A stretch of DNA of 64,000 bases, from assembly GCA_020631235.1 (NCBI GenBank), contig JAHDHQ010000001.1, positions 295,287-359,286 on the forward strand, given 5' to 3'. The stretch's first letter is position 1; each line of letters opens with the position of its first letter. Source of the DNA: Saprospiraceae bacterium. GTDB lineage: Bacteria; Bacteroidota; Bacteroidia; Chitinophagales; Saprospiraceae. The translations under genes and the position numbers were made by a program. This document shows positions 46,933 to 55,917 of this stretch, piece by piece. The notes below the pieces were generated by a model. The model was not told the origin of the DNA, did no database searches, and saw only the letters and a program-made list of their open reading frames with translations.

Positions 46933-47982
46933 TTAAAAAATTGGGCAAACTTTAAATTGTCCCAAAGGTTTTACATTCGTTATAATATATCTGAAGTGGA
47001 TTTCTGGTCCTCCTCTGTAACTTGTATGTTGATTAAATTCTGAAACATCTACGTCGTAACTAGCAGCTACAAAAAACTCATTGTACCTGATACCAATTTT
47101 AGGATAAAAAGCAGGCAAATCACTGAATCTGTAACCACCTCCTACTTGGATATTAAATCGTTTTCCTGGCTTGGTATTCAGATAATAGTCTAAGAAAGCT
47201 CCAGCAATTAGTTCATTGTATGTATTTTGAATTTGATACAATGCATCTACTTGCAAATCAAGTCGATTTGATAATTGAATATTTCCTATACCATAAATAG
47301 AATATCTTCTAGGTAATTTTAGGTTGTCATTAGTATCAAAAGTGATGTTTGGTTCGATCAAATGAAAAGCACCTGCTCCAACATCTACTTTGGTTCGAGA
47401 AGATCGCTGCCAGCGATAGTTAAAACCCAAGGCTGTTTCAAAAAATCCTATGGTCCCAACATTAAAGTTTTCTCCAGATCCTGCCGTCTCGACAAACTGG
47501 TTATCGACCCACTGGTTATCCCAAGTCAAGTTAGTGGCATCGTACCCTCTCACTGAATATCCACCCAATGCACCTAAAGTGATGACATTATTTCTGTTAA
47601 TTAGATAAGTGTAACTTCCGGACAAGTTTAAGTTACCTAGAGTGATTTGAGAATCACCTTGTCGATCATAATTTAAAAAAATGCCCGCTCCGAAAAATCC
47701 TTTTTTGGATTTTTTAGGGAATATTTTAAAATCATATCCTAATGTAGTAGTAAACCAAGGAACAGGAACTGACCTCCATTGATCACGTACACTAACATTG
47801 ATACGCTTATCTCCATTGAAGATTCCTGTTAGTGCTGGACTCACACTTAATGGTGCATTATAAAATTGCGAATAGTGTAAATCTTGCGATTTTACAGATC
47901 CACAAATAATGCAGAAAATAAATGTTAAAATTATCCAACTTGAATGAGCACATGATTTTCTCACATTGTCATTTTTATACAT
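46933..47982 (-). CDS. PorP/SprF-family T9SS outer-membrane protein (cassette 1)
   Basis: About 349 residues from ATG 47982 (MYKNDNVRKSC), with a signal peptide cut near KSQ; an upstream ATG at 48009 adds nine residues. The mature N-terminus D-L-H-Y-S-Q-F-Y-N-A-P-L-S-V-S-P-A-L-T-G is the PorP/SprF signature, followed by a predicted beta-barrel and the end C-P-I-F. In Flavobacterium johnsoniae, SprF is needed for secretion of the type B cargo SprB; PorP/SprF genes beside type B cargo genes are a known pattern. First gene of the cassette, 27 bases before the OmpA-like gene. Confidence 0.9.
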   Translation of the reverse strand: MYKNDNVRKSCAHSSWIILTFIFCIICGSVKSQDLHYSQFYNAPLSVSPALTGIFNGDKRINVSVRDQWRSVPVPWFTTTLGYDFKIFPKKSKKGFFGAGIFLNYDRQGDSQITLGNLNLSGSYTYLINRNNVITLGALGGYSVRGYDATNLTWDNQWVDNQFVETAGSGENFNVGTIGFFETALGFNYRWQRSSRTKVDVGAGAFHLIEPNITFDTNDNLKLPRRYSIYGIGNIQLSNRLDLQVDALYQIQNTYNELIAGAFLDYYLNTKPGKRFNIQVGGGYRFSDLPAFYPKIGIRYNEFFVAASYDVDVSEFNQHTSYRGGPEIHFRYIITNVKPLGQFKVCPIF

Positions 47983-48240
47983 TAAATAAATATTTAATAC
48001 ATAATTCAATGATTTTCAATATATTGATTCTCAATGAGTTACGCAATCTTTATTGATGATATACAAAGCAAAAACCGTACTAGTAATTAGACGAGGAATC
48101 AGCTTTGGGAAACCAACAGTAAGGTCGAAAATTAATGGAAGCTTATGAAAATTAGCTATGGGTAATTATGTGGTAGAAAAGGAATATAATGATAAACTAT
48201 GCATAAATATTTATAAATTAATTAGTTAAACATTACACAT

Positions 48241-49299
48241 TTATTTAATAAGTTTGAATGCAAGCGATTTTATTATTCGATATTTGGATTGGTGCGTAGT
48301 TTCTAAAATGAGTTTTTGATTTTCTTTTTTATCGAGTACTTCATTTAAAGCTAATACTCTACCATAAGGTATATTTAAATCATTAAACCCGTCTTCTAAT
48401 TCGATCATCGTGTATCCATCGAATGCTTTTTGCAAATAATTTATGAGGTCTGTGCGATGATCTAATCTTTCTTGATTGGTCCTAAAGTTTGGGCCGTCAG
48501 TTTCTTTTTGTGCCACAAAAGAGATGAGTCTTTTAAACTGAATATCCGTAACCACTGCCAAAACAAACTTAAGCTTATCCTTACTAACAAATAAATCGCC
48601 GTATGGTGCAATGTTTGGATGCTGTGTACCCATGCGTGTGGGCAAGTGTCCGACGTTTAAATAGTTTGACGCTTGATTAACCAAACTAGTCACTGCCGCA
48701 TCATATAAGGATAGTTTAAAATAGCTTCCCTTATTTTCTTTTATCCTACGAATTATTCCTACAAGAATGGCTTCTTTTAATTGGTGTGCAGCAACAACAT
48801 CGATTAATGCTACTGGCATTTTGCAATATTCTTTTTCAGTCCCGGACATACTCAAATAGCCTGTCTCTGCTTGCATGATCACGTCATACGCCGCTTTGCC
48901 TTCTTCATTATACGAACTTAGCTGAGCAAGTATAATTTGTGGGTTTATTTTGATTAGCTGATCATAATCAAGTCTAAATTTTTTGAGCGATGAATCTTTA
49001 TAATTACTAATAACAACATCTGCATCCTCAATTATGGAGTGTAATGTTTTTAAATGATTTTTATCCTTTAGATCTAATGAGCGTATGGTTTTTCCATAGT
49101 TTATGGAAGCGAAGTAAGCTGAGTCTGCCGCTTCAGGATTCTCTGCAGGCAATTTCCAATGCCTTGTGACATCTCCGTGAATTGGATGTTCTATTTTAGT
49201 CACTTGTGCACCTAGTTCGGCAAAAAACATACCTACAGATGGGCCGGCTAAAACTGAAGATAAATCGATAATCTTTAGCGATTTAAAATAGTCAATCAT
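48241..49299 (-). CDS. CaiB/BaiF-type CoA-transferase
   Basis: A 352-residue class III CoA-transferase. The N-terminus has D-L-S-S-V-L-A-G-P-S-V-G-M-F-F-A-E-L-G-A and V-T-K-I-E-H-P; a likely catalytic aspartate is in P-V-A-L-I-D-V-V-A-A. It moves CoA between carboxylic acids; the substrate cannot be told. It is at the short end for the family and lacks some usual C-terminal sequence (typical enzymes are about 400 residues). It starts 48 bases downstream of the adenosyltransferase gene and may share its transcript. Confidence 0.85.
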   Translation of the reverse strand: MIDYFKSLKIIDLSSVLAGPSVGMFFAELGAQVTKIEHPIHGDVTRHWKLPAENPEAADSAYFASINYGKTIRSLDLKDKNHLKTLHSIIEDADVVISNYKDSSLKKFRLDYDQLIKINPQIILAQLSSYNEEGKAAYDVIMQAETGYLSMSGTEKEYCKMPVALIDVVAAHQLKEAILVGIIRRIKENKGSYFKLSLYDAAVTSLVNQASNYLNVGHLPTRMGTQHPNIAPYGDLFVSKDKLKFVLAVVTDIQFKRLISFVAQKETDGPNFRTNQERLDHRTDLINYLQKAFDGYTMIELEDGFNDLNIPYGRVLALNEVLDKKENQKLILETTHQSKYRIIKSLAFKLIK

Positions 49300-49347
49300 A
49301 ATTGTAGCTTGTAAATAAACTTATGGGTTCTTCAGCAAAGAGCATCA

Positions 49348-49890
49348 TTATTTTGCTTCCCACTTGTGCTCTTTTATATTTTCAACTTTTGCCATATATC
49401 TGGCTAAAACAAATAAATAATCTGACAATCGATTGAGGTACTTAATAATAAGTGGAGGATGTTTTACTTCATCCTTTATGCTTATTACTCTTCGTTCAGC
49501 ACGGCGACATACCGTTCTGGTAATATGAAGTTGGGCCACCGACTGAGAGCCTCCTGGCAGGATGAAATATTTAAGTGGCTCCAGATGTTCGTTCATATTG
49601 TCCATTTCCGTCTCTAATTGGACTATGTCATCTTCATGTACATTAGGTAAATTAAAATCATTTTCTTTAGGAGAAGCTAAAACTGAGCCTATATTAAACA
49701 GTAAATGCTGGATCTTAGCTAATTGCTGCTTGACTTCCTCTTTATCAATAAAAGCCATACACAAACCGATATGGCTGTTTAACTCATCGACTGTGCCGTA
49801 TGCTTCAATTTGCCAATCATCTTTCGAAATTCTTTTCCCTCCAAAAAGGCTGGTTTTGCCCTCATCTCCTGTTTTAGTGTAAATCTTCAT
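49348..49890 (-). CDS. Cob(I)alamin adenosyltransferase (PduO type)
   Basis: A 180-residue PduO-type enzyme: K-I-Y-T-K-T-G-D-E-G-x-T-S-L-F-G-G at the N-terminus, Y-G-T-V-D-E-L-N-S-x-I-G, the F-I-L-P-G-G block and R-T-V-C-R-R-A-E-R-R. It transfers the adenosyl group of ATP to cob(I)alamin to make coenzyme B12. No B12 synthesis genes are nearby, so a salvage role is likely. Confidence 0.93.
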   Translation of the reverse strand: MKIYTKTGDEGKTSLFGGKRISKDDWQIEAYGTVDELNSHIGLCMAFIDKEEVKQQLAKIQHLLFNIGSVLASPKENDFNLPNVHEDDIVQLETEMDNMNEHLEPLKYFILPGGSQSVAQLHITRTVCRRAERRVISIKDEVKHPPLIIKYLNRLSDYLFVLARYMAKVENIKEHKWEAK

Positions 49891-49909
49891 ATGATGTCAA
49901 ATTATTTTC

Positions 49910-49917
49910 CAAATATA
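49910..49917 (-). promoter_or_regulatory. -7 element of the adenosyltransferase gene
   Basis: The minus strand reads TATATTTG, an exact TAnnTTTG, 19 bases upstream of the start codon. Confidence 0.55.
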
Positions 49918-49955
49918 CTTTGAATCGTAAGCTTCTGAATGAAAAATACCCTTGT

Positions 49956-50645
49956 TTAGTTTTTTAAAACATCGGTAGCGATTAGTCCATCCCTTAAAGT
50001 AATCACTCGCTGAGCATGTTCTGCAATGTCAGGTTCATGCGTCACTAAAATAACCGTATTCCCGGCATTATTTAATTTTTCAAAAACCGCCATAATTTCG
50101 TGTGAAGTTTTTGTGTCTAAATTTCCAGTGGGTTCATCGGCAAGTATAATAGACGGTTCGTTTACAATGGCCCTAGCAATGGCCACTCTTTGTCTTTGGC
50201 CACCTGACAGTTCATTTGGGCGATGATCCATTCTATCGGCAAGACCTACCATCGAAAGCACGTATTCTGCTCTTTCTTGCCTAAGCTTTTTGCTTTTGCC
50301 AGCATAAACAAGAGGAAGTGCTACATTGTCTGTAGCTGTCATTCTTGGCAACAAATTAAAGGTTTGGAAGACAAATCCTATTTCTCTATTTCTAATATTG
50401 GCCAATGCTGCGTCATCTAATAAGCTGACTTGTTGCTGGTTTAATATGTATTCTCCAGAAGTGGGTGTGTCTAAACATCCTAACAAGTTCATGAGTGTAG
50501 ATTTACCAGAACCTGATGGTCCCATTAAGGCTACATATTCATTTGCTTGTATTTCTATGGAAATACTTTTTAATGCATGTACTTCTTCCTTACCCATGAT
50601 GTAGGTTTTGCGGAGTGCATCAGTATAAATAAGTGGTTTTAGCAA
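49956..50645 (-). CDS. ABC transporter ATP-binding protein (MacB/LolD type)
   Basis: A 229-residue ATPase: Walker [10 protein letters not shown] (42-50), Q-loop [10 protein letters not shown] (91-100), signature LSGGQ (146-150), Walker B I-I-L-A-D-E-P (166-172), D-loop G-N-L-D and H-switch T-H-E. Length and Q-loop place it with the MacB/LolD/FtsE-like class that drives mechanotransmission rather than uptake. No permease gene is adjacent, so its partner is encoded elsewhere. Confidence 0.9.
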   Translation of the reverse strand: MLKPLIYTDALRKTYIMGKEEVHALKSISIEIQANEYVALMGPSGSGKSTLMNLLGCLDTPTSGEYILNQQQVSLLDDAALANIRNREIGFVFQTFNLLPRMTATDNVALPLVYAGKSKKLRQERAEYVLSMVGLADRMDHRPNELSGGQRQRVAIARAIVNEPSIILADEPTGNLDTKTSHEIMAVFEKLNNAGNTVILVTHEPDIAEHAQRVITLRDGLIATDVLKN

Positions 50646-50787
50646 GTAACAAAGTTTTACATGAAGGTAAAGATTCCCTTAAAAAATAATAAAGAAACTA
50701 GACGAGCATCAAAAATCTTCCTTTCAAATATCTTTTTTTGTGCTTATATAAAGCTTAGACCAATCTATTTTTTAGTTTTACAACAAA

Positions 50788-51432
50788 ATTGAACCTAAGA
50801 TCTCAAACTCAATAAAACATATAGCAGTTTCTGGCAATATTGGTGCGGGGAAAACCACCTTGAGTGAAAAACTTTCTAAACACTATGGATGGAAAGTACA
50901 TTATGAAGATACGGTTACGAATCCCTATTTAAGTGATTTTTATGATGACATGCAACGTTGGTCATTTAATCTGCAAATCTACTTTCTAAACAGCAGATAT
51001 AGACAAATTATAGAGTTGCGTCAAGGTGCAGATACGGTTATACAAGATAGGACCATTTACGAAGATGCTAAAATATTTGCACCCAATTTACATGAGATGG
51101 GATTAATGTCTACCCGTGATTTTGATAATTATCAGTCATTATTTGAATTGATGACTTCTCAAATAAATCCTCCAGATCTTTTAGTATATATTCAAGCCTC
51201 AATCCCTACGCTAGTTTCTCACATTCACAATCGGGGTCGAGAGTACGAAGGATCTATAAGTCTTGATTACTTAAAAAGACTTAATCAAAAATATGAGGAC
51301 TGGATTAAAACTTACACCGCTGGGAAGTTATTAATTATAGATGGTAACAATCTTGATTTTATAAAGAATCAAGAAGATTTTGGCACCATCATAGAAATGA
51401 TTGACCGAGAATTGTTTGGGCTTTTTAAATAA
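50788..51432 (+). CDS. Deoxynucleoside kinase, with a non-AUG start
   Basis: The P-loop S-G-N-I-G-A-G-K-T-T lies before the first TTG (50860) of the frame, so the real start is upstream. Between the in-frame stop at 50773 and the P-loop there is no ATG, GTG or TTG; candidates are ATT 50788, ATC 50800, ATA 50812 or ATA 50821. ATT 50788 is chosen because the resulting N-terminus (11 residues before H-I-A-V-S-G) resembles family starts. Other motifs: E-D-x-V-x-N-P-Y-L, R-W-S-F-N-L-Q-I-Y-F-L and Q-D-R-T-I-Y-E-D, all typical of the dCK/dGK-like family. It phosphorylates deoxynucleosides for salvage. Confidence 0.85.
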   Translation: MEPKISNSIKHIAVSGNIGAGKTTLSEKLSKHYGWKVHYEDTVTNPYLSDFYDDMQRWSFNLQIYFLNSRYRQIIELRQGADTVIQDRTIYEDAKIFAPNLHEMGLMSTRDFDNYQSLFELMTSQINPPDLLVYIQASIPTLVSHIHNRGREYEGSISLDYLKRLNQKYEDWIKTYTAGKLLIIDGNNLDFIKNQEDFGTIIEMIDRELFGLFK

Positions 51433-51436
51433 TTAC

Positions 51437-52048
51437 TTACCATTTAGTGGCGATATATGCTGATAACATATCTACTGCATTTAAGCAATCGTCATGATTA
51501 TTAATGATCATATCTGCTTGTGACAAATAGGGTTTTATAAATTGTTCAAAAGCAGGCATAACATGATGTTCGTATCTATATAATACATCTTCTATGGGGT
51601 AGTTTCTTTCGTTTTGATCACGCTTTATCCTGCGTATAAGTTTTACATTATCTGGTGCATCAATAAAAAGTTTTACATCGTATAATTTTCGTAGTTCTGG
51701 AAAGTGATAAACAAACAAACCTTCCACAATGATGACTGGATTGGGTTTTAGAATAAATTCTTTAGCCGTTTTTAAAGAATTATTAAACGTGTATTCTTTT
51801 TTGTGCACACTTTGACCTTTGCTAAGCGCCCTGATATCATCGATTAGTTGCTTATGATTTACTGAAGAGGGCAAATCGAAATTTATAACACCATTTTCAT
51901 CCTTTTCTTGCAAATCTCTAGCATGATAATAATCATCTTGGGAGATGAATGTCACAGGTTTATCATTTAAGCTTTTTTTGAGCAACTGCAAAAACCTTGA
52001 CTTTCCAGATCCGCTTCCTCCTGACACTCCGATTATCATTAACTTCAT
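51437..52048 (-). CDS. udk: Uridine kinase
   Basis: A 203-residue P-loop kinase: G-G-S-G-S-G-K-S (10-17), Q-D-D-Y-Y near residue 37 (substrate aspartate), N-F-D-L-P, I-V-E-G-L-F-V and the R-R-I-K-R-D-x-x-E-R lid. It phosphorylates uridine and cytidine for salvage. It converges on the deoxynucleoside kinase gene with 4 bases between stops, and a nucleoside transporter gene follows. Confidence 0.9.
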   Translation of the reverse strand: MKLMIIGVSGGSGSGKSRFLQLLKKSLNDKPVTFISQDDYYHARDLQEKDENGVINFDLPSSVNHKQLIDDIRALSKGQSVHKKEYTFNNSLKTAKEFILKPNPVIIVEGLFVYHFPELRKLYDVKLFIDAPDNVKLIRRIKRDQNERNYPIEDVLYRYEHHVMPAFEQFIKPYLSQADMIINNHDDCLNAVDMLSAYIATKW

Positions 52049-52132
52049 TACTTAGCCATTTTATTTCTGCTAAAGTAAAAATTATATTAATTTCATTTAC
52101 AATCAAGAAGCATTCTCAAAACCAATCTAGGC

Positions 52133-53419
52133 ATGATCGAATATTTTTTTAGAGGCGCAATAGGTATAGTTGTATTATTGGCTATATGTTATTTACTGAG
52201 TACTAACCGAAAAAATATAAAATGGGATTTGGTCGGCATCGGGATGGTTTTACAAATTGTATTAGCATTGCTACTATTTAAAGTTCCTTTTGTTAGGGAC
52301 TTATTCCAATATATTGTTGATTTCTTCATTGTTGTTATTCAAGCCAGCACAGATGCTGCTGTGTTCTTGGTGGGTGATTTAGCGCGACCAGGACAACCAT
52401 TTGGTTTCGTTTTTGCTGTTTTGCCGACCATTATTTTCTTTTCTGCTTTGTCATCCATTTTATACTATTTCGGGATTCTTCAAAAAATTGTATTTGGATT
52501 TGCTTGGTTGATGCGAAAAACCATGGGACTTTCAGGTGCTGAAAGTCTAGCTGCTGCTGCTAATGTATTTATAGGGCAAACTGAAGCACCATTAGTAATT
52601 AAGCCTTATTTGGAGAAAATGACAAAATCTGAGATTCTTACCTTAATGACTGGAGGAATGGCAACCATAGCGGGCAGTGTCTTTGGAGCGTATATGGCTA
52701 TGTTAGGTGGCGATTCTCCGGAAGAACAGTCCATTTTCGGAATGCATCTACTTACAGCATCTATCATTTCGGCACCAGCAGCCATTGTGGCTGCTAAAAT
52801 GCTATTTCCAGAAACTGAACATGATAAGATTAATAAAGACATAAATATTCCAAGGGATGAGGCCGGAAGTAATTTTTTAGATGCTTTAGCCAAAGGAACC
52901 ACGGATGGAATGAAGTTAGCTGTAAATGTTGCTATTATGCTTCTCAGCTTTATGGCCTTAATATATCTATTGAACGGTTTATTAGGCAGTTTTGGGAACT
53001 ATTTTGGAATAAATGAAATGGTGAACAGCACATCAAATGGAAGATTTGCAAGCTTATCTATGCAAGCTATCATGGGAGTATTATTCAGTCCTTTAGCTTG
53101 GATAATTGGTGTGCCCACTGAAGATATTTTACTTGTCGGTCAATTACTAGGAGAAAAAACTATATTGAATGAATTTGTATCATATGCCTCTCTCATGGAC
53201 TTCAAGAATAATGGCATGTTAGGAGAGCGGGCAATTATTATTTCTACTTATGCATTGTGTGGTTTTGCCAATTTTGCTTCTATAGGTATACAAATTGGAG
53301 GTATTGGTTCACTAGCTCCTAATCAACGTAAAACTTTGACACAATTTGGTGTGAAGTCATTAATCGGTGGAACAATAGCTTGCTTGTTAACGGCCGCCAT
53401 TGCAGGCATGTTAATTTAG
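52133..53419 (+). CDS. Concentrative nucleoside transporter (NupC/CNT family)
   Basis: A 428-residue membrane protein with the CNT core: G-Q-T-E-A-P-L-V-I-K-P-Y, M-T-G-G-M-A-T-I-A-G-S-V, and a C-terminal block G-F-A-N-F-A-S-I-G-I-Q-I-G-G-I-G. The family imports nucleosides with H+ or Na+; ion choice cannot be read here. With two nucleoside kinase genes next door it forms an uptake-and-salvage group. It ends 1 base from the convergent rimM stop. Confidence 0.92.
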   Translation: MIEYFFRGAIGIVVLLAICYLLSTNRKNIKWDLVGIGMVLQIVLALLLFKVPFVRDLFQYIVDFFIVVIQASTDAAVFLVGDLARPGQPFGFVFAVLPTIIFFSALSSILYYFGILQKIVFGFAWLMRKTMGLSGAESLAAAANVFIGQTEAPLVIKPYLEKMTKSEILTLMTGGMATIAGSVFGAYMAMLGGDSPEEQSIFGMHLLTASIISAPAAIVAAKMLFPETEHDKINKDINIPRDEAGSNFLDALAKGTTDGMKLAVNVAIMLLSFMALIYLLNGLLGSFGNYFGINEMVNSTSNGRFASLSMQAIMGVLFSPLAWIIGVPTEDILLVGQLLGEKTILNEFVSYASLMDFKNNGMLGERAIIISTYALCGFANFASIGIQIGGIGSLAPNQRKTLTQFGVKSLIGGTIACLLTAAIAGMLI

Positions 53420-53420
53420 T

Positions 53421-53927
53421 TTATTCTTCGAAAGGATAATCTAACTGGATTGTCTGGTTAATAAGATCAAACTCAATTAATAAATCTTTGTGAAGGGGGA
53501 TTAAAAAATCGGCATTTTCGAAGATAATATTAGCGAAAATGTTCCCATTAGAATCATTGATTTTATCTATTGTCCCTCTGTATTTTCCATCTCCATCTAA
53601 GACTTTGAAATCTTTGCAATTAGTTAGGTTAATTGTTTCTTTATTAACTGCGACATGATTTAGCATGTCTTGCTCTATATATACTGATTTAGTTTTAAAT
53701 AGATTCGTTTTTTCGGGTTGATCTATATCTTCAAGTTGAAGTAAGATATTATGCCCTACTTTAATATTTTCAACTTTGAAAGGTATTTTACATCCATCTA
53801 TATCTATAAAAATAAATTCAAGTTCACTTAGGATATTTTGATATATCTCTTCTACTACCAAATTCATGAGTCCTACAGACCCAAATGATTTAGAAATGAA
53901 GCCAATCTTAACTAAGGAAGGAATCAA
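53421..53927 (-). CDS. rimM: Ribosome maturation factor RimM (divergent)
   Basis: A 168-residue protein. The N-terminal domain has I-G-F-I-S-K-S-F-G-S-V-G and F-I-D-I-D-G-C-K-I-P-F; the C-terminal PRC-barrel-like part contains F-K-V-L-D-G-D-G-K-Y-R-G and F-L-I-P-L-H-K-D-L-L. The start is a TTG at 53927 that overlaps the stop of the upstream lipoprotein gene (TTGA), so translation is likely coupled; no earlier ATG exists. RimM assists 16S rRNA processing and S19 binding. The sequence is unusually divergent, so the name is given with some caution. Confidence 0.75.
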   Translation of the reverse strand: MIPSLVKIGFISKSFGSVGLMNLVVEEIYQNILSELEFIFIDIDGCKIPFKVENIKVGHNILLQLEDIDQPEKTNLFKTKSVYIEQDMLNHVAVNKETINLTNCKDFKVLDGDGKYRGTIDKINDSNGNIFANIIFENADFLIPLHKDLLIEFDLINQTIQLDYPFEE

Positions 53928-54673
53928 AAATTATGGTTTATCAAGGTTTGCTCTAAAATAAATCCAGCTTCGGCTTTTTCCTCCCACGGATCAGTACAAA
54001 TGGTGCATTGTGTGTCCAATATCATCATTCTTCGATGAAATAGCCCTATCCCTAGATCATACTTCTCCACATTGAATCTGCGTTCAATAATATTGTTATC
54101 ATCAGCGTGTTGAATAACTATTGCGTCATCGTAGGTTACTCCATTTTGAACAATAGTCTCGTCTATGGATAGCACTTTTGATTCCCAATTTTTGAAAGTA
54201 TAGATGGACTCACCCGCTACATTTTCTATCACTGTATTTTTATTAAATAAAGGACTCTCCCATTCTTGATCCAGGGTCATTGGAAATACCAATTTTTTAA
54301 AACTTAGATTTTCTTCTGTCCTAATTAATTGTTGTGGAGTTTTTTCAATAATCCATTGTCTTTTAGGAACATAATTAGACGAAGAATCCTTCTTATAACT
54401 TATCTCAATCACAAACGTTGAATCTCCATTAGCATTTAAATATTGATCCACTATAGTTTCTTTATGAAATGAGGTGGTTTCTATAATTGTACTACCCTGA
54501 TCATCATATATTATGGAATCCATTTGATATTCCCAAAATGCTCCCGGCTTTGTGGGGTAATAAAAGGAATCAAAGTTTACTTCAGGATCTTCCACTACCG
54601 ATTCACAGCTTGAGAAAAAGTGTATCAAACTGAGCATTAGTCCAAATAAGATAAATCCTTTAAAGTTTTTCAT
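53924..54673 (-). CDS. Lipoprotein of unknown function
   Basis: A 249-residue protein with a lipoprotein signal (…LIHFFSSC; C23). The mature part begins with an acidic stretch and P-T-K-P-G-A-F-W-E-Y-Q-M-D-S-I, a pattern common in uncharacterised Bacteroidota surface or periplasmic lipoproteins. No catalytic motif is visible. It starts 5 bases after mnmA and overlaps rimM by 4 bases, so it is translated within that operon although its role in RNA processing is unlikely. Confidence 0.7.
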   Translation of the reverse strand: MKNFKGFILFGLMLSLIHFFSSCESVVEDPEVNFDSFYYPTKPGAFWEYQMDSIIYDDQGSTIIETTSFHKETIVDQYLNANGDSTFVIEISYKKDSSSNYVPKRQWIIEKTPQQLIRTEENLSFKKLVFPMTLDQEWESPLFNKNTVIENVAGESIYTFKNWESKVLSIDETIVQNGVTYDDAIVIQHADDNNIIERRFNVEKYDLGIGLFHRRMMILDTQCTICTDPWEEKAEAGFILEQTLINHNF

Positions 54674-54678
54674 TTTAT

Positions 54679-55776
54679 TTAATTTGCAGACACTGAAATA
54701 ATTCCACCACCAATAACATCTTCGTTTTCATAAAAAACGGCAGATTGACCAGGTGCTATCCCTCTGACATTTGCATAGAAGTTTACTTCTACATTTTGTC
54801 CAATCATTTTTATTGAGCTATTTGTACCTCTGTCATTATAACGCACCATAGTTACGGCATCCAAAGGTTCAGGCAAGTTTTCGTATTTCATTAAGTTAAC
54901 GTCACGCACTAACATTTTATTCTTTAAGAGGTCTTTTACATCACCTAACACAACTGTATTCGTTTTTGGGTCTATTTTAGTTACATATTTCGGCTCTCCA
55001 AAAGCTTGACCTAATCCTTTACGTTGGCCTATCGTATAAAAAGGATAACCATCATGCCTACCTATGACATTTCCTTGCATATCATGAAAGGCGCCATCTT
55101 TCACCGTTTTTTCTAATTCTGGCATTCTGCGTTTCAAAAACCCCCTGTAGTCATTATCCGGGACAAAGCATATTTCATAACTTTCTGGCTTTTTAGATAA
55201 TTCCTCATATCCCCAATCTTTTGCTAATTGACGAATTTCTTCTTTTGTATAATCTGCTAAGGGGAACATTGTTCTTCCCATACAGAACTGATCTAAGCCC
55301 CAGAGTACATAGGATTGATCTTTCCGTGGGTCTACCCCTTTACTAATAAATCGTCTTCCATTTTCTTCTTTGACTTTGGCATAATGTCCTGTGGCAATGA
55401 ACTCACAATTTAGGGCATCGGCTCTTTTTAGTAAAGCCCTCCATTTAATGTGTGTATTACAAAGAATACATGGATTTGGAGTTCTACCTGCTACATATTC
55501 TTCCACAAAATTATCAATAACATAATCTCCAAATTCTTCCCTTATATCAACAATAAAATGATGAAAACCCATATCGACGGATATTTGTCTTGCATCATTG
55601 ATTGAATCCAAGCTACAGCATCCTGTTTCTTTACCAGAACCTCCTGAGCTTGCATAATCCCAAGTCTTCATGGTTATGCCCACAACTTCATAGCCTTGCT
55701 CGTGCAACATCATAGCAGTGACGGTGCTATCGATTCCTCCACTCATTGCCACTAATATTCTCCCTTTCTTACTCAT
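54679..55776 (-). CDS. mnmA: tRNA-specific 2-thiouridylase MnmA
   Basis: A 365-residue enzyme: PP-loop S-G-G-I-D-S (12-17; usually SGGVDS), T-G-C-C-S near residue 51, N-P-C103-I-L-C-N and C203 in Y-E-I-C-F-V-P-D, the two cysteines that carry sulfur. It thiolates U34 of Lys, Glu and Gln tRNAs. First gene of an operon with the lipoprotein and rimM. Confidence 0.96.
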   Translation of the reverse strand: MSKKGRILVAMSGGIDSTVTAMMLHEQGYEVVGITMKTWDYASSGGSGKETGCCSLDSINDARQISVDMGFHHFIVDIREEFGDYVIDNFVEEYVAGRTPNPCILCNTHIKWRALLKRADALNCEFIATGHYAKVKEENGRRFISKGVDPRKDQSYVLWGLDQFCMGRTMFPLADYTKEEIRQLAKDWGYEELSKKPESYEICFVPDNDYRGFLKRRMPELEKTVKDGAFHDMQGNVIGRHDGYPFYTIGQRKGLGQAFGEPKYVTKIDPKTNTVVLGDVKDLLKNKMLVRDVNLMKYENLPEPLDAVTMVRYNDRGTNSSIKMIGQNVEVNFYANVRGIAPGQSAVFYENEDVIGGGIISVSAN

Positions 55777-55796
55777 TGATTGTAATACTACTTTGA

Positions 55797-55804
55797 CAAA
55801 GGTA
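55797..55804 (-). promoter_or_regulatory. -7 element of the mnmA operon
   Basis: The minus strand reads TACCTTTG, an exact TAnnTTTG, 20 bases upstream of the mnmA start codon. Confidence 0.55.
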
Positions 55805-55867
55805 TATCATTTATAGATATGTTTTTATGATATATTAATTCAATTCCATTCATCTTAGTAATGTGTA

Positions 55868-55903
55868 TAAAAAAAGGGGCTTCGAAATGAAGCCCCTTTT
55901 TAA
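55868..55903 (-). terminator. Terminator of the second PorP-OmpA-PKD cassette
   Basis: Perfect 13-bp stem AAAAAGGGGCTTC (55871-55883) / GAAGCCCCTTTTT (55889-55901) with a 5-base loop; symmetric A and T runs would let it work on both strands. It lies about 15 bases after the giant gene's stop. Confidence 0.9.
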
Positions 55904-55917
55904 TTTATGGTTAACTA

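Noticed and set aside
50860..50862. TTG as start of the deoxynucleoside kinase
   Set aside because: It would cut off the P-loop, which is encoded in the same frame just upstream.
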